From assembly GCA_022821235.1 (NCBI GenBank), contig JAJEEA010000433.1:1-42583 (forward strand): a DNA stretch of 42,583 nucleotides, in the 5' to 3' direction. Position numbers and translations under genes: made by a program. Positions 22,994-32,100 of the stretch are shown in pieces. The DNA comes from Vicinamibacteria bacterium (lineage in GTDB: Bacteria > Acidobacteriota > Vicinamibacteria > Vicinamibacterales > UBA8438). The stretch's first letter is position 1. Every line of letters starts with the position of its first letter. The notes beneath the pieces are model-generated. The model did no database searches. It saw only the letters and a program-made list of their open reading frames with translations, and had not been told where the DNA came from.

Positions 22994-23285
22994 ACGCGAC
23001 GTTGCAGCCGAGGTCCTCAGAGGGCTCCAGGAGGTTCGAGAGCACCGGGCCGGCAAGCGCACGCTCCGCGAGACCCGGATCGAACCGACCCCGATTTCCG
23101 ACCTCGACCCCCAACTGGTCGCGAGAATCCGCGAGAACCTCGTCGGTTCGGAAGATGCTGTCTCCCAGCCGTTGCGCAAGCCGGCAACGCATGAGCCGGA
23201 GCCCGACCGCAGCGGAGAGAGCAGCAAGCTCGACATCGAGCCTCTCTCGCGGTCACGGAGCCGGGAGTCCGGATCGCGCACGTAG
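22986..23285 (+). CDS. HigA-like antitoxin with an aberrant C-terminal half
   Basis: The first 50 residues (MTERDVAAEVLRGLQEVREH, then TLRETRIEPTPISDLDPQLV and ARIRENL) match the N-terminal part of antitoxins paired with RelE-like toxins. After RENL one expects an Xre helix-turn-helix (SR.VFA..L..... W.QG...P), but the frame reads GSEDAVSQPLRKPATHEPEP and ends in a Ser/Arg-rich tail with no tryptophan. Fragments that look more natural occur in the other frames, so small indels probably scrambled the region from about 23145 on. The gene therefore may be a pseudogene. It overlaps higB by 8 bp. Confidence 0.6.
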   Translation: MTERDVAAEVLRGLQEVREHRAGKRTLRETRIEPTPISDLDPQLVARIRENLVGSEDAVSQPLRKPATHEPEPDRSGESSKLDIEPLSRSRSRESGSRT

Positions 23286-23367
23286 CAGAGAGGACGGACG
23301 TTGCTCGCCAGACCTCGTGACGAGCTTCACGGGCCGCAACCTGATCGAGGAAACCGCTGGCGATCTG

Positions 23368-24966
23368 TCAACTGAAGTAGACCAGCACCGCCGCCACCAG
23401 CAGCACGATCGCGGCCGACTGGACGAGATCTCCCGTCGTCCAGGTGCGCTCGCGCGGGGCGTCCTCCGCCGGGGCGCGGAAGGTCAGCCCCCTCAGGCGC
23501 GCCGGGTCCGGCCGCTCGGTGGCGAGGCTGACGGCGGCGAGGAGCAGCACGCAGGCGACGAACAGGGCGAAGCCGAAGTAGAGGAAGTTCACCCCGGCCA
23601 GCCAGCCGAGGAAGCCGGAGAGCGAGTCGGCCCGCAACTCGAGGAGCAGCTTGCCCATCCCCAGCACGAACCCCGCCACCAGGGTGCAGATGGCGCCGGT
23701 CGCGTTCACCCGGTTCCACAGCAGCCCCAGCAGGAACACCGCCGCGATGGGCGGCGCGATGTACGCCTGCACGTTCTGCAGGTAGGTGTAGAGCCCGGTG
23801 GCGAGGACCTGCATGACGGGAATCCACGCGATGCCGAGCCCGACGACGGCGAGGGTGCCCCACCGCCCCACCCGCACGAGCTCGGCCCCGCTCGCCGCGG
23901 GACGCACCTTGCGGTAGACGTCCATCGTGAACAGGGTCGAGCACGAGTTGAAGACGGCGGCGAGCGAGCTCATCAGGGCCGCGAGCAGGCCGGCCGCGAC
24001 GAGACCGCGCAGGCCCACCGGCAGCACCGCGTTGACGAGGACCGGCAGGGCCTGATCGGCCTCGGCGAGGTCGAGGCGGCCGCGGTTGGCGAGGCCCAGC
24101 GCGATCATCCCCGGCACGATGAAGAGGAACACCGCCGACAGCTTCAGCCACGCGCCCCAGATGGCCCCGCGGCGCGCCGTCGCCTCGTCCTCGGCCGCCA
24201 GCACCCGCTGGACGATGTACTGGTCGGTGCACCAGTACCAGAGGCCGACGATGGGCGGGGTCAGCACCATGCCGAGCCACGGGAACTCGGGGTCGTCGAG
24301 CGGCTTCCACATGTCGAACAGATCGTCCCCCACCGCCAGCCGCAGCTCGCCCCAGCCGCCGATCTCGACGAGCCCGAAGACCGTGACCGCGGCCGAGCCC
24401 CCGACGAGGACGAAAGCCTGCAGCGCCTCGGTGTAGACCACCGCCCGCAGGCCGCCGAGGACGGTGTAGACGCCGGTCAGCACCACCACCGCCGCCGCCC
24501 CCGTCCAGAAGTCGAGGCCCATCAGCCCCTGCAGCATCACGCCGCCCGCGTAGACGGTCACCGACACCTTGGTGAGGACGTAGCCCACCAGCATGACCAC
24601 CGACAGGAACCAGCGGCTGCGGCCGTCGTAGCGGCGCTCGAGGAACTCGGGCATCGTGAAGACGCCGCTGCGCAGGTAGAACGGCACGAAGACCCACCCG
24701 AGCAGGAGGATGATCCACGAGTGCAGCTCGTAGTGCCCCAGCACCATGCCGGTGCTCGCCCCCGAGCCGGCGAGGCCGACCACGTGCTCGGAGCCGATGT
24801 TCGAGGCGAACAGCGACGCGCCGATGGCGAACCAGCCGACGTGCCGGCCCGCGAGGAAGTAGTCGGCGGCGGTCTGCTGGCGCCGGCGCGCGACCCACGC
24901 CGCGATGCCGAGCAGGACCGCGAAGTACGCCCCGACGACGACCCAGTCCAGTGCGGCGAACCTCAT
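23368..24966 (-). CDS. SSS-family sodium:solute (sugar-type) symporter
   Basis: The 532-aa inner-membrane protein has about 14 hydrophobic segments and the solute:sodium symporter signatures: RRRQQTAADYFLAGRHVGWF, then GASLFASNIGSEHVVGLAGSG, TEALQAFVLVGGSAAV and AGLLAALMSSLAAVFNSCSTLFTMDVYR. The last region, with its serines and threonine, forms the sodium site in vSGLT-like carriers. Size and the GSEHVVGLAG motif favour a sugar carrier (SGLT branch), but the ligand cannot be read. It is divergent from the TIM-barrel isomerase across 156 bp, with a small palindrome between them, and probably feeds the sugar pathway encoded around it. Confidence 0.9.
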   Translation of the reverse strand: MRFAALDWVVVGAYFAVLLGIAAWVARRRQQTAADYFLAGRHVGWFAIGASLFASNIGSEHVVGLAGSGASTGMVLGHYELHSWIILLLGWVFVPFYLRSGVFTMPEFLERRYDGRSRWFLSVVMLVGYVLTKVSVTVYAGGVMLQGLMGLDFWTGAAAVVVLTGVYTVLGGLRAVVYTEALQAFVLVGGSAAVTVFGLVEIGGWGELRLAVGDDLFDMWKPLDDPEFPWLGMVLTPPIVGLWYWCTDQYIVQRVLAAEDEATARRGAIWGAWLKLSAVFLFIVPGMIALGLANRGRLDLAEADQALPVLVNAVLPVGLRGLVAAGLLAALMSSLAAVFNSCSTLFTMDVYRKVRPAASGAELVRVGRWGTLAVVGLGIAWIPVMQVLATGLYTYLQNVQAYIAPPIAAVFLLGLLWNRVNATGAICTLVAGFVLGMGKLLLELRADSLSGFLGWLAGVNFLYFGFALFVACVLLLAAVSLATERPDPARLRGLTFRAPAEDAPRERTWTTGDLVQSAAIVLLVAAVLVYFS

Positions 24967-25032
24967 CAGGCGGTTTCCCTCCCGCGGTGAAGCGCGTTGA
25001 TTCTACCGGCACCGGCTGCCCAGGCGCGGCGC

Positions 25033-25046
25033 TTGTGATATGACAA
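25033..25046. promoter_or_regulatory. Palindrome TTGTGATATGACAA between symporter and isomerase
   Basis: The 14-bp element has TTGT/ACAA arms around ATAT, with one mismatched pair. It resembles GntR- or LacI-type operator shapes and lies between two divergent sugar genes, 67 bp from the symporter start and 77 bp from the isomerase start. A shared operator is a reasonable guess; no regulator gene is nearby. Confidence 0.35.
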
Positions 25047-25122
25047 TGCCGCGCGGCGCACCGGTGCCCGCGGGCGGGGCCGCCGCCGGTGCCCGCCGCG
25101 ACGGAAGGAGACGAGGCGAACG

Positions 25123-26112
25123 ATGGCGCGAAAGGTAACGCTGTTCACGGGACAATGGGCCGACCTGCCGCTGGCCGAGCTGGCCCCGAAGGCGAAGGGG
25201 TTCGGGTTCGACGGGCTGGAGCTTGCGTGCTGGGGGGACCACCTCGACGTCGACCGCGCCGCCGTCGACCAGGCCTACTGCGACGGGCGCCACGCCCTGC
25301 TCGCCGAGCACGGGCTCGGCTGCTGGGCGATCTCGCACCACCTCGCCGGCCAGCTCGTCTGCGACCCGAACGACGACCGCTCCGACGCGTTCGCCCCCGA
25401 GGCCGTGCACGGCGACCCCGAGGCGAAGCGGGCGTGGGCCGTCGAGACCATGAAGAACACCGCCCGCGCCGCCCGCAACCTCGGGCTGAACGTCGTGTGC
25501 GGGTTCACGGGGTCGCCCATCTGGCACCTGCTCTACTCGTTCCCGCCGGTGCCCGAGGCGACCATCGAGGCCGGCTACCGGCGTTTCGCCGAGCTGTGGA
25601 ACCCGATTCTCGACGTCTTCGACCAGTGCGGGGTCCGGTTCGCCCTCGAGGTGCACCCCACCGAGATCGCGTTCGACATCGTCAGCGCCCGGCGCGCCCT
25701 CGACGCCGTCGGCCGCCGCGAGGCGTTCGGCTTCAACTTCGACCCCAGCCACCTGCAGTGGCAGGGGATGGAGCCGGCGCGGTTCATCGACGAGTTCTCC
25801 GACCGCATCTACCACGTGCACATGAAGGACGCCGCCGTCACCCTCGACGGCCGCACCGGCCTCCTCTCGTCCCACCTGCCGTTCGGCGCGGCGGACCGGG
25901 GCTGGGACTTCCGCTCCGTCGGCCGCGGCGACGTCGACTTCGAGGCGATCATCCGGGCCCTGAACCGCATCGGCTACGCGGGGCCGCTCTCGGTCGAGTG
26001 GGAGGACTCGGGCATGGACCGCGAGCACGGGGCCCGCGAGTCGTGCGAGTTCGTCAAGGACGCCGACTTCGAGCCGTCGGCGGTGGCGTTCGACGCCGCG
26101 TTCGAGGAGTAG
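25123..26112 (+). CDS. Sugar phosphate isomerase/epimerase (xylose-isomerase-like TIM barrel)
   Basis: The 329-aa cytoplasmic protein is an AP-endonuclease-2-like TIM barrel. Motifs: [16 protein letters not shown] near the start, [15 protein letters not shown] (E as metal ligand), [15 protein letters not shown] (D and H), YHVHMKDA and the terminal [13 protein letters not shown]. These supply the Glu/Asp/His metal site of sugar epimerases and isomerases such as the 3-keto- and inosose-type enzymes. A GGAGA/GAGG region precedes the ATG. It reads towards a Gfo/Idh/MocA gene, with a small unknown gene between. The exact reaction is unknown. Confidence 0.88.
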   Translation: MARKVTLFTGQWADLPLAELAPKAKGFGFDGLELACWGDHLDVDRAAVDQAYCDGRHALLAEHGLGCWAISHHLAGQLVCDPNDDRSDAFAPEAVHGDPEAKRAWAVETMKNTARAARNLGLNVVCGFTGSPIWHLLYSFPPVPEATIEAGYRRFAELWNPILDVFDQCGVRFALEVHPTEIAFDIVSARRALDAVGRREAFGFNFDPSHLQWQGMEPARFIDEFSDRIYHVHMKDAAVTLDGRTGLLSSHLPFGAADRGWDFRSVGRGDVDFEAIIRALNRIGYAGPLSVEWEDSGMDREHGARESCEFVKDADFEPSAVAFDAAFEE

Positions 26113-26167
26113 GGGGCGTTGCTGCTGTTTCTCGACTTGTCGATGTCGATAGAGAGGGGATGTCTGC

Positions 26168-26581
26168 ATGGCGGCACCCAACCCATGGCTCAAGCTGAAG
26201 GATGAAGCGTCGAAGATCCGTACGCCTGTCCTGATTCTCAACAGGCAGGCGGATATGTTGAACGAGGCCACCGATGGACTGATTAGAGGGAGTACCGAGG
26301 TCGAGGGAGGACTTGGCCGTGCGGAAACGACCGTCGCTTTCTGCGCCTATGTCCCGACGCTGAACAACTACGAGGTGCGCCTGTTTCGAGTAAGGCAACC
26401 GGTCACCCAGTATCCCGCTCTACTGATTCCGGAATGGGGCGAGGCCATTCATCCGGTCACGTGCGAGAACGACGAGCGGCTTGAAGCGGCCGTAGTCGAG
26501 TATTGTGGGGGCGCCGACGTGCAGAAAATCGTCAGCGGCTTGTTGGCGCAGACCCGTCAGGCGATGGGTGAGACCGAATGA
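26168..26581 (+). CDS. Unknown protein (137 aa) inside the sugar gene cluster
   Basis: I do not recognise the family. GAGGGG lies about 8 bases before the ATG, and the stop overlaps the next gene's ATG (ATGA at 26578-26581), so it is a real, coupled gene. The product reads WLKLKDEASKIRTPVLILNR, then ETTVAFCAYVPTLNNYEVRL and RLEAAVVEYCGGADVQKIVSG. It is a soluble alpha/beta protein with two cysteines and no signal peptide. GC is clearly lower than that of the isomerase before and the oxidoreductase after it, so it looks inserted into an older two-gene operon. Confidence 0.65.
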   Translation: MAAPNPWLKLKDEASKIRTPVLILNRQADMLNEATDGLIRGSTEVEGGLGRAETTVAFCAYVPTLNNYEVRLFRVRQPVTQYPALLIPEWGEAIHPVTCENDERLEAAVVEYCGGADVQKIVSGLLAQTRQAMGETE

Positions 26582-27768
26582 GTGGTGCAGACATGGCGGG
26601 CAAACGACGGCTGCGCATGGGCATGGTGGGGGGAGGCCCCGGGGCGTTCATCGGCGATGTCCACCGCCGGGCCGCGTGTATCGACGGGGACGTGGAGCTG
26701 GTGGCGGGGGCGTTCGCGTCCGACGCCGCCCGGTCGCGGCAGAAGGGGGCCGAGCTGGGGCTGGACCCCGACCGCGCCTACGCCTCCTACGCCGCCATGG
26801 TCGACGCCGAGCGCGCGCTTCCGGACGGCGACCGCATCGACTTCGTGTCCGTCGTCACCCCGAACCACGTTCATTTCCCCGTCGCCAAGGCGTTCCTCGA
26901 GGCCGGGTTCCACGTCGTCTGCGACAAGCCGATGACGTTCACGGTGGACGAGGCGCGCGAGCTGCGCGAGATCGTCCGCAAGAGCCGCCGCGTCTTCGCC
27001 CTCACCCACAACTACACCGGCTACCCCATGGTGAAGCTGGCCCGCGACCTCGTGCGTGCGGGCGACCTCGGCCGCCTGCGCAAGGTGGTCGTCGAGTACC
27101 CGCAGGGCTGGCTCGCCACCCGCCTTGAGCGGACCGGCATGAAGCAGGCCGAGTGGCGCACCGATCCCCGGCGCAGCGGGGGCGCCGGCTGCATGGGCGA
27201 CATCGGCACCCACGCCGAGAACCTGGCCGAGTACGTCACGGGCCTCCGCATCGTGGAGCTGTGCGCCGACCTGACCACCTTCGTCCGGGGGCGCCGGCTG
27301 GACGACGACGGCAACGTCCTGGTGCGCTTCCAGAAGGGGGTGCGGGGAGTGCTGCACGCCAGCCAGGTGTCGGTGGGGGAGGAGAACGCCCTCACCCTCC
27401 GGGTCTACGGCGAGGACAAGGGCCTGGAGTGGCGCCAGGAGGACCCCAACGCCCTCAGGGTCCGGTCGAACGACGGGCCGGTCGAGATCTGGAGCCGCGG
27501 CCAGGGCTACGTCGCCGAGAAGAGCCCCGCCGCGGCGCGGGCCACCCATCTGCCGGCGGGGCACCCCGAGGCGTTCCTCGGTGCCTTCGCCAACGTCTAC
27601 CGCAACGCCGCCGATACCATCCGCGCCCGCCTCGCCGGCGTGAAGCCGGACCCCCTGGCCCTCGACTTCCCGACCGTCGACGACGGCCTGCGCGGCATGC
27701 TGTTCATCGAGGCGCTGCTCGAGAGCGCGCGGTCGGATCGGAAGTGGACGGGCGTGCCGGCGCGGTGA
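26578..27768 (+). CDS. Gfo/Idh/MocA-family oxidoreductase (cytoplasmic)
   Basis: The 396-aa NAD(P)-dependent enzyme has the Rossmann motif MGMVGGGPGAFIGDVHRRA, VSVVTPNHVHFPVAKAFLEAG, the family (E/D)KP motif as VVCDKPMTFTVDEA, and GGAGCMGDIGTHAENLAEYVTG, in which D and H line the substrate site. No signal peptide is seen, unlike the Tat-exported relative at 20920-22272. Related enzymes oxidise the 3-position of sugars and cyclitols. The start overlaps the preceding small gene by 4 bp; ATG 26593 (MAGKRRLRMG) is a possible alternative. It works most plausibly with the isomerase and symporter. Confidence 0.88.
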   Translation: MSGADMAGKRRLRMGMVGGGPGAFIGDVHRRAACIDGDVELVAGAFASDAARSRQKGAELGLDPDRAYASYAAMVDAERALPDGDRIDFVSVVTPNHVHFPVAKAFLEAGFHVVCDKPMTFTVDEARELREIVRKSRRVFALTHNYTGYPMVKLARDLVRAGDLGRLRKVVVEYPQGWLATRLERTGMKQAEWRTDPRRSGGAGCMGDIGTHAENLAEYVTGLRIVELCADLTTFVRGRRLDDDGNVLVRFQKGVRGVLHASQVSVGEENALTLRVYGEDKGLEWRQEDPNALRVRSNDGPVEIWSRGQGYVAEKSPAAARATHLPAGHPEAFLGAFANVYRNAADTIRARLAGVKPDPLALDFPTVDDGLRGMLFIEALLESARSDRKWTGVPAR

Positions 27769-28108
27769 TGCGGTCCGGCCTCCAGGCGGCGGCTTGGCCA
27801 CGAGCGTGGAGGTCGCGGGGGCCGCTGCCCCGAGCGGTGCGGGTGGCCGGGGGAGGCCGGTCGCGCCGGTCTTTCCTCGATCTCCCGCGCAGGATGGCCG
27901 CACTTGCGCTCCGCAGGGAGCGGGCCGCACGAGCCGCCCGGGGTGGCGCTAAGGGTCGGCGCAAAAAATAAGCTCCGGTCTTTGCGTTGCGACCGATGTC
28001 GTAGCAGAGTTGCACTTCCGTCCTGTCGGTGCCGCGCAGCGTCGTTTCAGAGCGATCCCATTACGGCATGATTGCGGCACCTGGATGAAGTTGTTTCTGC
28101 GCGGGCCC
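27769..28108. other. 340-bp intergenic region, no gene seen
   Basis: This stretch separates two converging transcription units. Frames here are arginine/alanine-rich and unsupported. A short A-rich stretch (CAAAAAATAAG near 27961) and a drop in GC from there on mark the border between the sugar cluster and the ATPase-HEPN locus. I find no tRNA or attachment-site-like repeat. Confidence 0.45.
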
Positions 28109-29191
28109 TTAACGGGCGGCCAGCAATCGTGCGGCGCTCGCGGGCAAGGGGCGGAGGTGAGCGAGTTCGTTTCTCCAGCGGTGCATCCGCCGCACATCCC
28201 GGCGAACCTCCGGGTCGAAACCCGGGCGCTGTACCATGCCCGTGAGTTCGCCGACGTCGAGGTCCAACGGGTCCGTCGGATCGCCCTCTCGCTCCAGGTG
28301 TTCCGCGAGCAGCGTTCGGTGCTCGATCAACAGATTCCACCGCCAGCCGGCGATTGACGGCAGCAGCACCGATGCCTGCGCGCTCCAGAGACGGCGTCGA
28401 AGGTCCCTCGGCGGGTCTTCGAGCGATGCGAGGGCGGCGTGCGGCACGCCGTTTCCCGACGCCGTGCCGAGCTCCCAACAGGCGGTGGTGTCGGACCTCC
28501 ACCCCTTCTCTCTCGCGACCGACTGCAGCAGGGGGCGGGGATCGAGAATCGTGTCGTCGTCCTCGTCGAGCAATCGCGCCCCCACGTCCGGGTCCCAACT
28601 GGCTACGCGCGCCACGGTCGTGGCGAGCAGCGAACGCATCACGCTGCCGGTGTCGCGGCTGTGCAACCGCTCGTGCGCCGCCAGGAGCAGGTCCGTCTCG
28701 TCGACGGCGTCACGCCAATCGAAGCACTTCAAGGTGACGTCCTCCGGCGGGGGATCAACCGGGGGCGCGCCATCGAGAACCGCGACGAACACGGTCCGCT
28801 GGAACTCGGGCACGTTCCGGGAGGCCTGTGCGTAGTCAGCGAGGAACTTCCTCCAGGCAGAGCAGTCGTCACCGTCCATGCGTCCTACACCGTCGAGCCA
28901 GATGAGGCGTCCTTGGAAGTCCTCGTGCTCGCACAGGTCGAGGAGCGTCGGATTCCACTCGTTGGGCAGGTTCGGCACGAAGCGTTCGCGAATACTCCGG
29001 AACGGCGGAATCGCCGGCTCGGGGCGGAACACGGTGCAGCGCCACGATTCCTGGAGCCGCGACCGGACGTGCTCCCCGAAACCGCCCGGCGTTTCCACGG
29101 GGAACCGCACCACCACGCTCGCGCCATCGCGCAACGCGTGTTCGGCGCGCTGAACGAACCGGGCCGGGCCGGGGAGGGGCCAGAGGTTCAT
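28109..29191 (-). CDS. Partner of the giant ATPase, with a C-terminal HEPN-type R-N-x3-H motif
   Basis: The 360-aa protein starts at ATG 29191, overlapping the ATPase stop by 4 bp (ATGA), so it is translated in coupling with it. Residues 1-170 look like a degenerate P-loop fold without Walker A: LPGPARFVQRAEHALRDGAS, VVVRFPVE, then GRLIWLDGVGRMDGDDCSAW. The C-terminal 130 residues are helical (RRRLWSAQASVLLPSIAGWR, then RTLLAEHLER) and end in RWRNELAH, with R340-N341 and H345. An Arg, polar residue and His in this spacing are the hallmark of HEPN ribonucleases of toxin and defence systems. The role as RNase effector is inference; the motif may also be structural. Confidence 0.65.
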   Translation of the reverse strand: MNLWPLPGPARFVQRAEHALRDGASVVVRFPVETPGGFGEHVRSRLQESWRCTVFRPEPAIPPFRSIRERFVPNLPNEWNPTLLDLCEHEDFQGRLIWLDGVGRMDGDDCSAWRKFLADYAQASRNVPEFQRTVFVAVLDGAPPVDPPPEDVTLKCFDWRDAVDETDLLLAAHERLHSRDTGSVMRSLLATTVARVASWDPDVGARLLDEDDDTILDPRPLLQSVAREKGWRSDTTACWELGTASGNGVPHAALASLEDPPRDLRRRLWSAQASVLLPSIAGWRWNLLIEHRTLLAEHLEREGDPTDPLDLDVGELTGMVQRPGFDPEVRRDVRRMHRWRNELAHLRPLPASAARLLAAR

Positions 29192-32100
29192 CGACCCGGC
29201 GTCGCCTCGATCAGACGCTTCACCAGTGAATTGAAGCGCCAAGAGGCGTCTCCTGCGGAAGAGAGCAATCCCAGGCGCTCGCCCCAGTCGACCCGAAGCC
29301 GCACCAACCCGGGATCCACGCCGATCTCGCCCGCCACCAGCTCGATGCTCTCGTCGTCGAACGGGTCATCCGCGCCGGCCAGCCCCCGCAACACGGTTTC
29401 CGCCTGGGCTGTCAACCCGAATTCGTCCCGCAGGCGCTTCGCGGCGTTCTTCTCGACTTCGCGCCGCAGCTCATCGATCCGCGTCTGCCATCTCTTGCCG
29501 GCTCTCTTCGCGCCGAACCGGTCGAGTTCCACCGGCCAGCCGCCGGAAATCCGAAGGAAGTTCTCTGCCTCGCTTTTGTCCGCCGTGGCGTTGATGTCAT
29601 CCAGCCAGCGCTGCAGGAACGTCAGATCGCACGGACCGAGCGGAAACCAGTCCACGCCGTCCATGTCCGATTCTGCGGCTGCGGCGTCCGTCAACAGTCG
29701 CCAGAGCTGGTCCGGCGTGGCGATGAACGCAACCCGGTTCCACAGGCGCTTGCCTTGCGCCTTTCTTTCGACAACGCGCGTTGCGGCTCGGACCCACGCG
29801 GCGTCCCACTGCAGGTTCGGCGGGATGAGTCGCACTGTCACGCTGTTGCGCACGGACCGCAGCTTCCCGAGTTGCCGTTCGAATTCGGCGGCGTTCGCAG
29901 CGGGTGGAATCCGGGAGAACTCGTCGCGTCCGATCCGCTGGGACAGGAACTCCTGCACGTCGTCGAGTCCGGCCGCGGGGCAACCGCAGATCACGCCCAC
30001 GCCTCCGCGGTGGAGCTTGGATTCCTGCTGCCGGGTGAGTGGACCGCGCCTCGCGCTATGCGAGTCTTTCGGGTAGCGCGCCCGGAACGATGCCGGCGCG
30101 TATGGCGGTTCCGGTGTTCGTTCGCGAGCCAGCGCATTCTCGAAGTCCGTCTGTTTCCCGAGCAGCAGCAGGATGTTCGGGTTCCGGAGCGTGTACCGGC
30201 ACCGGTCCGGCTCGATCGCCCGCAAGACGCCGAGTCCCTCCAGCTCCTGGAGCAGCATGTCGAATTCCGGATCCCGCAACTGAAAGCCGTCCGACCACCA
30301 GAACTGCGCCGCCTCGAGAATCCGGTCGCGCGTCAGACCCTGGTCGAGATCGGCACCCTCCCTCAGTTCGTGGGCGAGGGCGTAGCAGATGACCTCGTAG
30401 CGCTGATCCAGTTGCAGCGTAAGCAGGAAGCGCTCGCGAATGGCGTCGCGGAGTTCCCGACTGCCGTACGCATCATCGATGGCGTCATCGTCGACGGCGT
30501 AGGGAAAGGCCCTGTCCGAGTCGCGAAGCCTGCGCGTGAGCTCCGCGCCGTAGAGCTGTATCAGCGACGGATAGTAGTTGGTGTGTGCCAGAATGCGGGT
30601 GCTGAGGTCGTCCCTCCCGAACCTGCACCCGACCGCCTGCAGAGGCTCCCTCACCAGGGCCTGCGCCTCCTTCCACTCTCCGTTCGACGTCATCGCTCCC
30701 ACGCAGATCGGTTCGCCCAGGTGCGCGAGGGGGTGGTTTGCGTGGCGGGTCGTGCGCAGGACGTTGTGCAGGCCCGCGAAGACGACCTTGAACCGGCGGT
30801 TCGTTTCGTCCATCAGCCCCTTGAGTCGGGCCGACACTCTGAAGTCGTTCTCGGCGTCCACCAACAGGAAGCGGTCGGCCTCGTCGAGAAGCAGGAGCAG
30901 CCGACGGGCGGCGTCGCGGCCGTCCAGCCATTCCCGAATCTGACGGAGAAGCGAGTCGACCTGCCTTGGGCTCTCCGGATCGATTTCGTGGTCGCGGCGC
31001 ACCACCCGCGACGGGCGAAGGGCGTGCTGAATCACACGCCAGAGGTCGGGCGCCCGGTCGATATCGTTGACCTTGAGGTCGATCCACTTGGCTACGCGGT
31101 CGTCGCTTCCGAAGTCCTTCTCGACCTGCCGGAGCAACGCGGTCTTGCCGAGCTGCCGTCCGCCGTAGATGAAGCAGGCGCCGAACTGATCCATGATGGT
31201 GTCGCGCTCGCGCCGCCGACCGTAGAACAGCTCCTGCGGTACGAGACTGGGGGTGGTGGCGTACGGTTGGGCGGCGCTGTACGGCAGCGTGCAGCGAAAC
31301 AGGGCGGACAGCCGATTCAGCGGACGGCCGGCGAGGAAGAGAACCAGGGACTCGTCGACGACGAGGAACAGACGGTGTTCGCGGGTTGCGCGCTTGCGTA
31401 TCTCCTCCCGTTGGGCGCCCAGACACCTGAAGTGCAGCACGATCGTGGGGTCGCGGCTCTCGTTCCTTATGGATCTGAAGATGGAGTCTGTCGCTGACGC
31501 GTCCCAGTTGAGAAGCACTCGATACCGTCCGTTCGCCTCGGATCCGAACTGTCGCGAGGGGCAGACGGCGCGGTCGTCGATCGGCTCGGTGGTGACCGTG
31601 GCCTGCGAGCCGGATCGTTGAGGAATGACGCGTACGCTGAATCCGAGGCTCCTGAGTAGATCCCGGAGCCGCGTGGTGTCGAGCGAACGCTTCCGCGCCA
31701 TCTGATACCACGCGTCGAGCAGGCCCGCCGCCGATTGCGCGTCTTCTTCCTTCAACTCGTCGAATGGTACCGCCGCGACGCGATCGCGGGACCGGGCGCC
31801 GCGGAGGATGGTCTGAGGGTCCGTGGTCTCGCGGGCTGTCTCGATGGTTCCCAGGGCCAGGGTGAATGCGGAGAACGGGTCCTCGGGGTCCTCGGGGGGC
31901 GGCGGCTCGACTGACTCTCCCCGCTCGAGACGATTGATCTGCTCGTGGGCCGTCTGGACGTACCCTTGCCCAATCGTGTGTTCGACCACGGCCTTGGCCG
32001 CCTCGTCCATTCGGTCGTCGGGCACGTTCCGCAAACGCCTTCTGACGGTCTCGATGCTGTTGTGGCCGGCGGCTTCAATGGCGTTGTCGACTTCGAGCAG

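Noticed and set aside
23002-24990. A 662-codon plus-strand open frame
   Set aside because: Antisense to the sodium symporter; composition typical of reverse-complement GC-rich coding DNA.
27769-28108. tRNA gene or attachment site at the border of the ATPase-HEPN locus
   Set aside because: No cloverleaf, anticodon stem or direct-repeat border was found, and no integrase gene is in the window.
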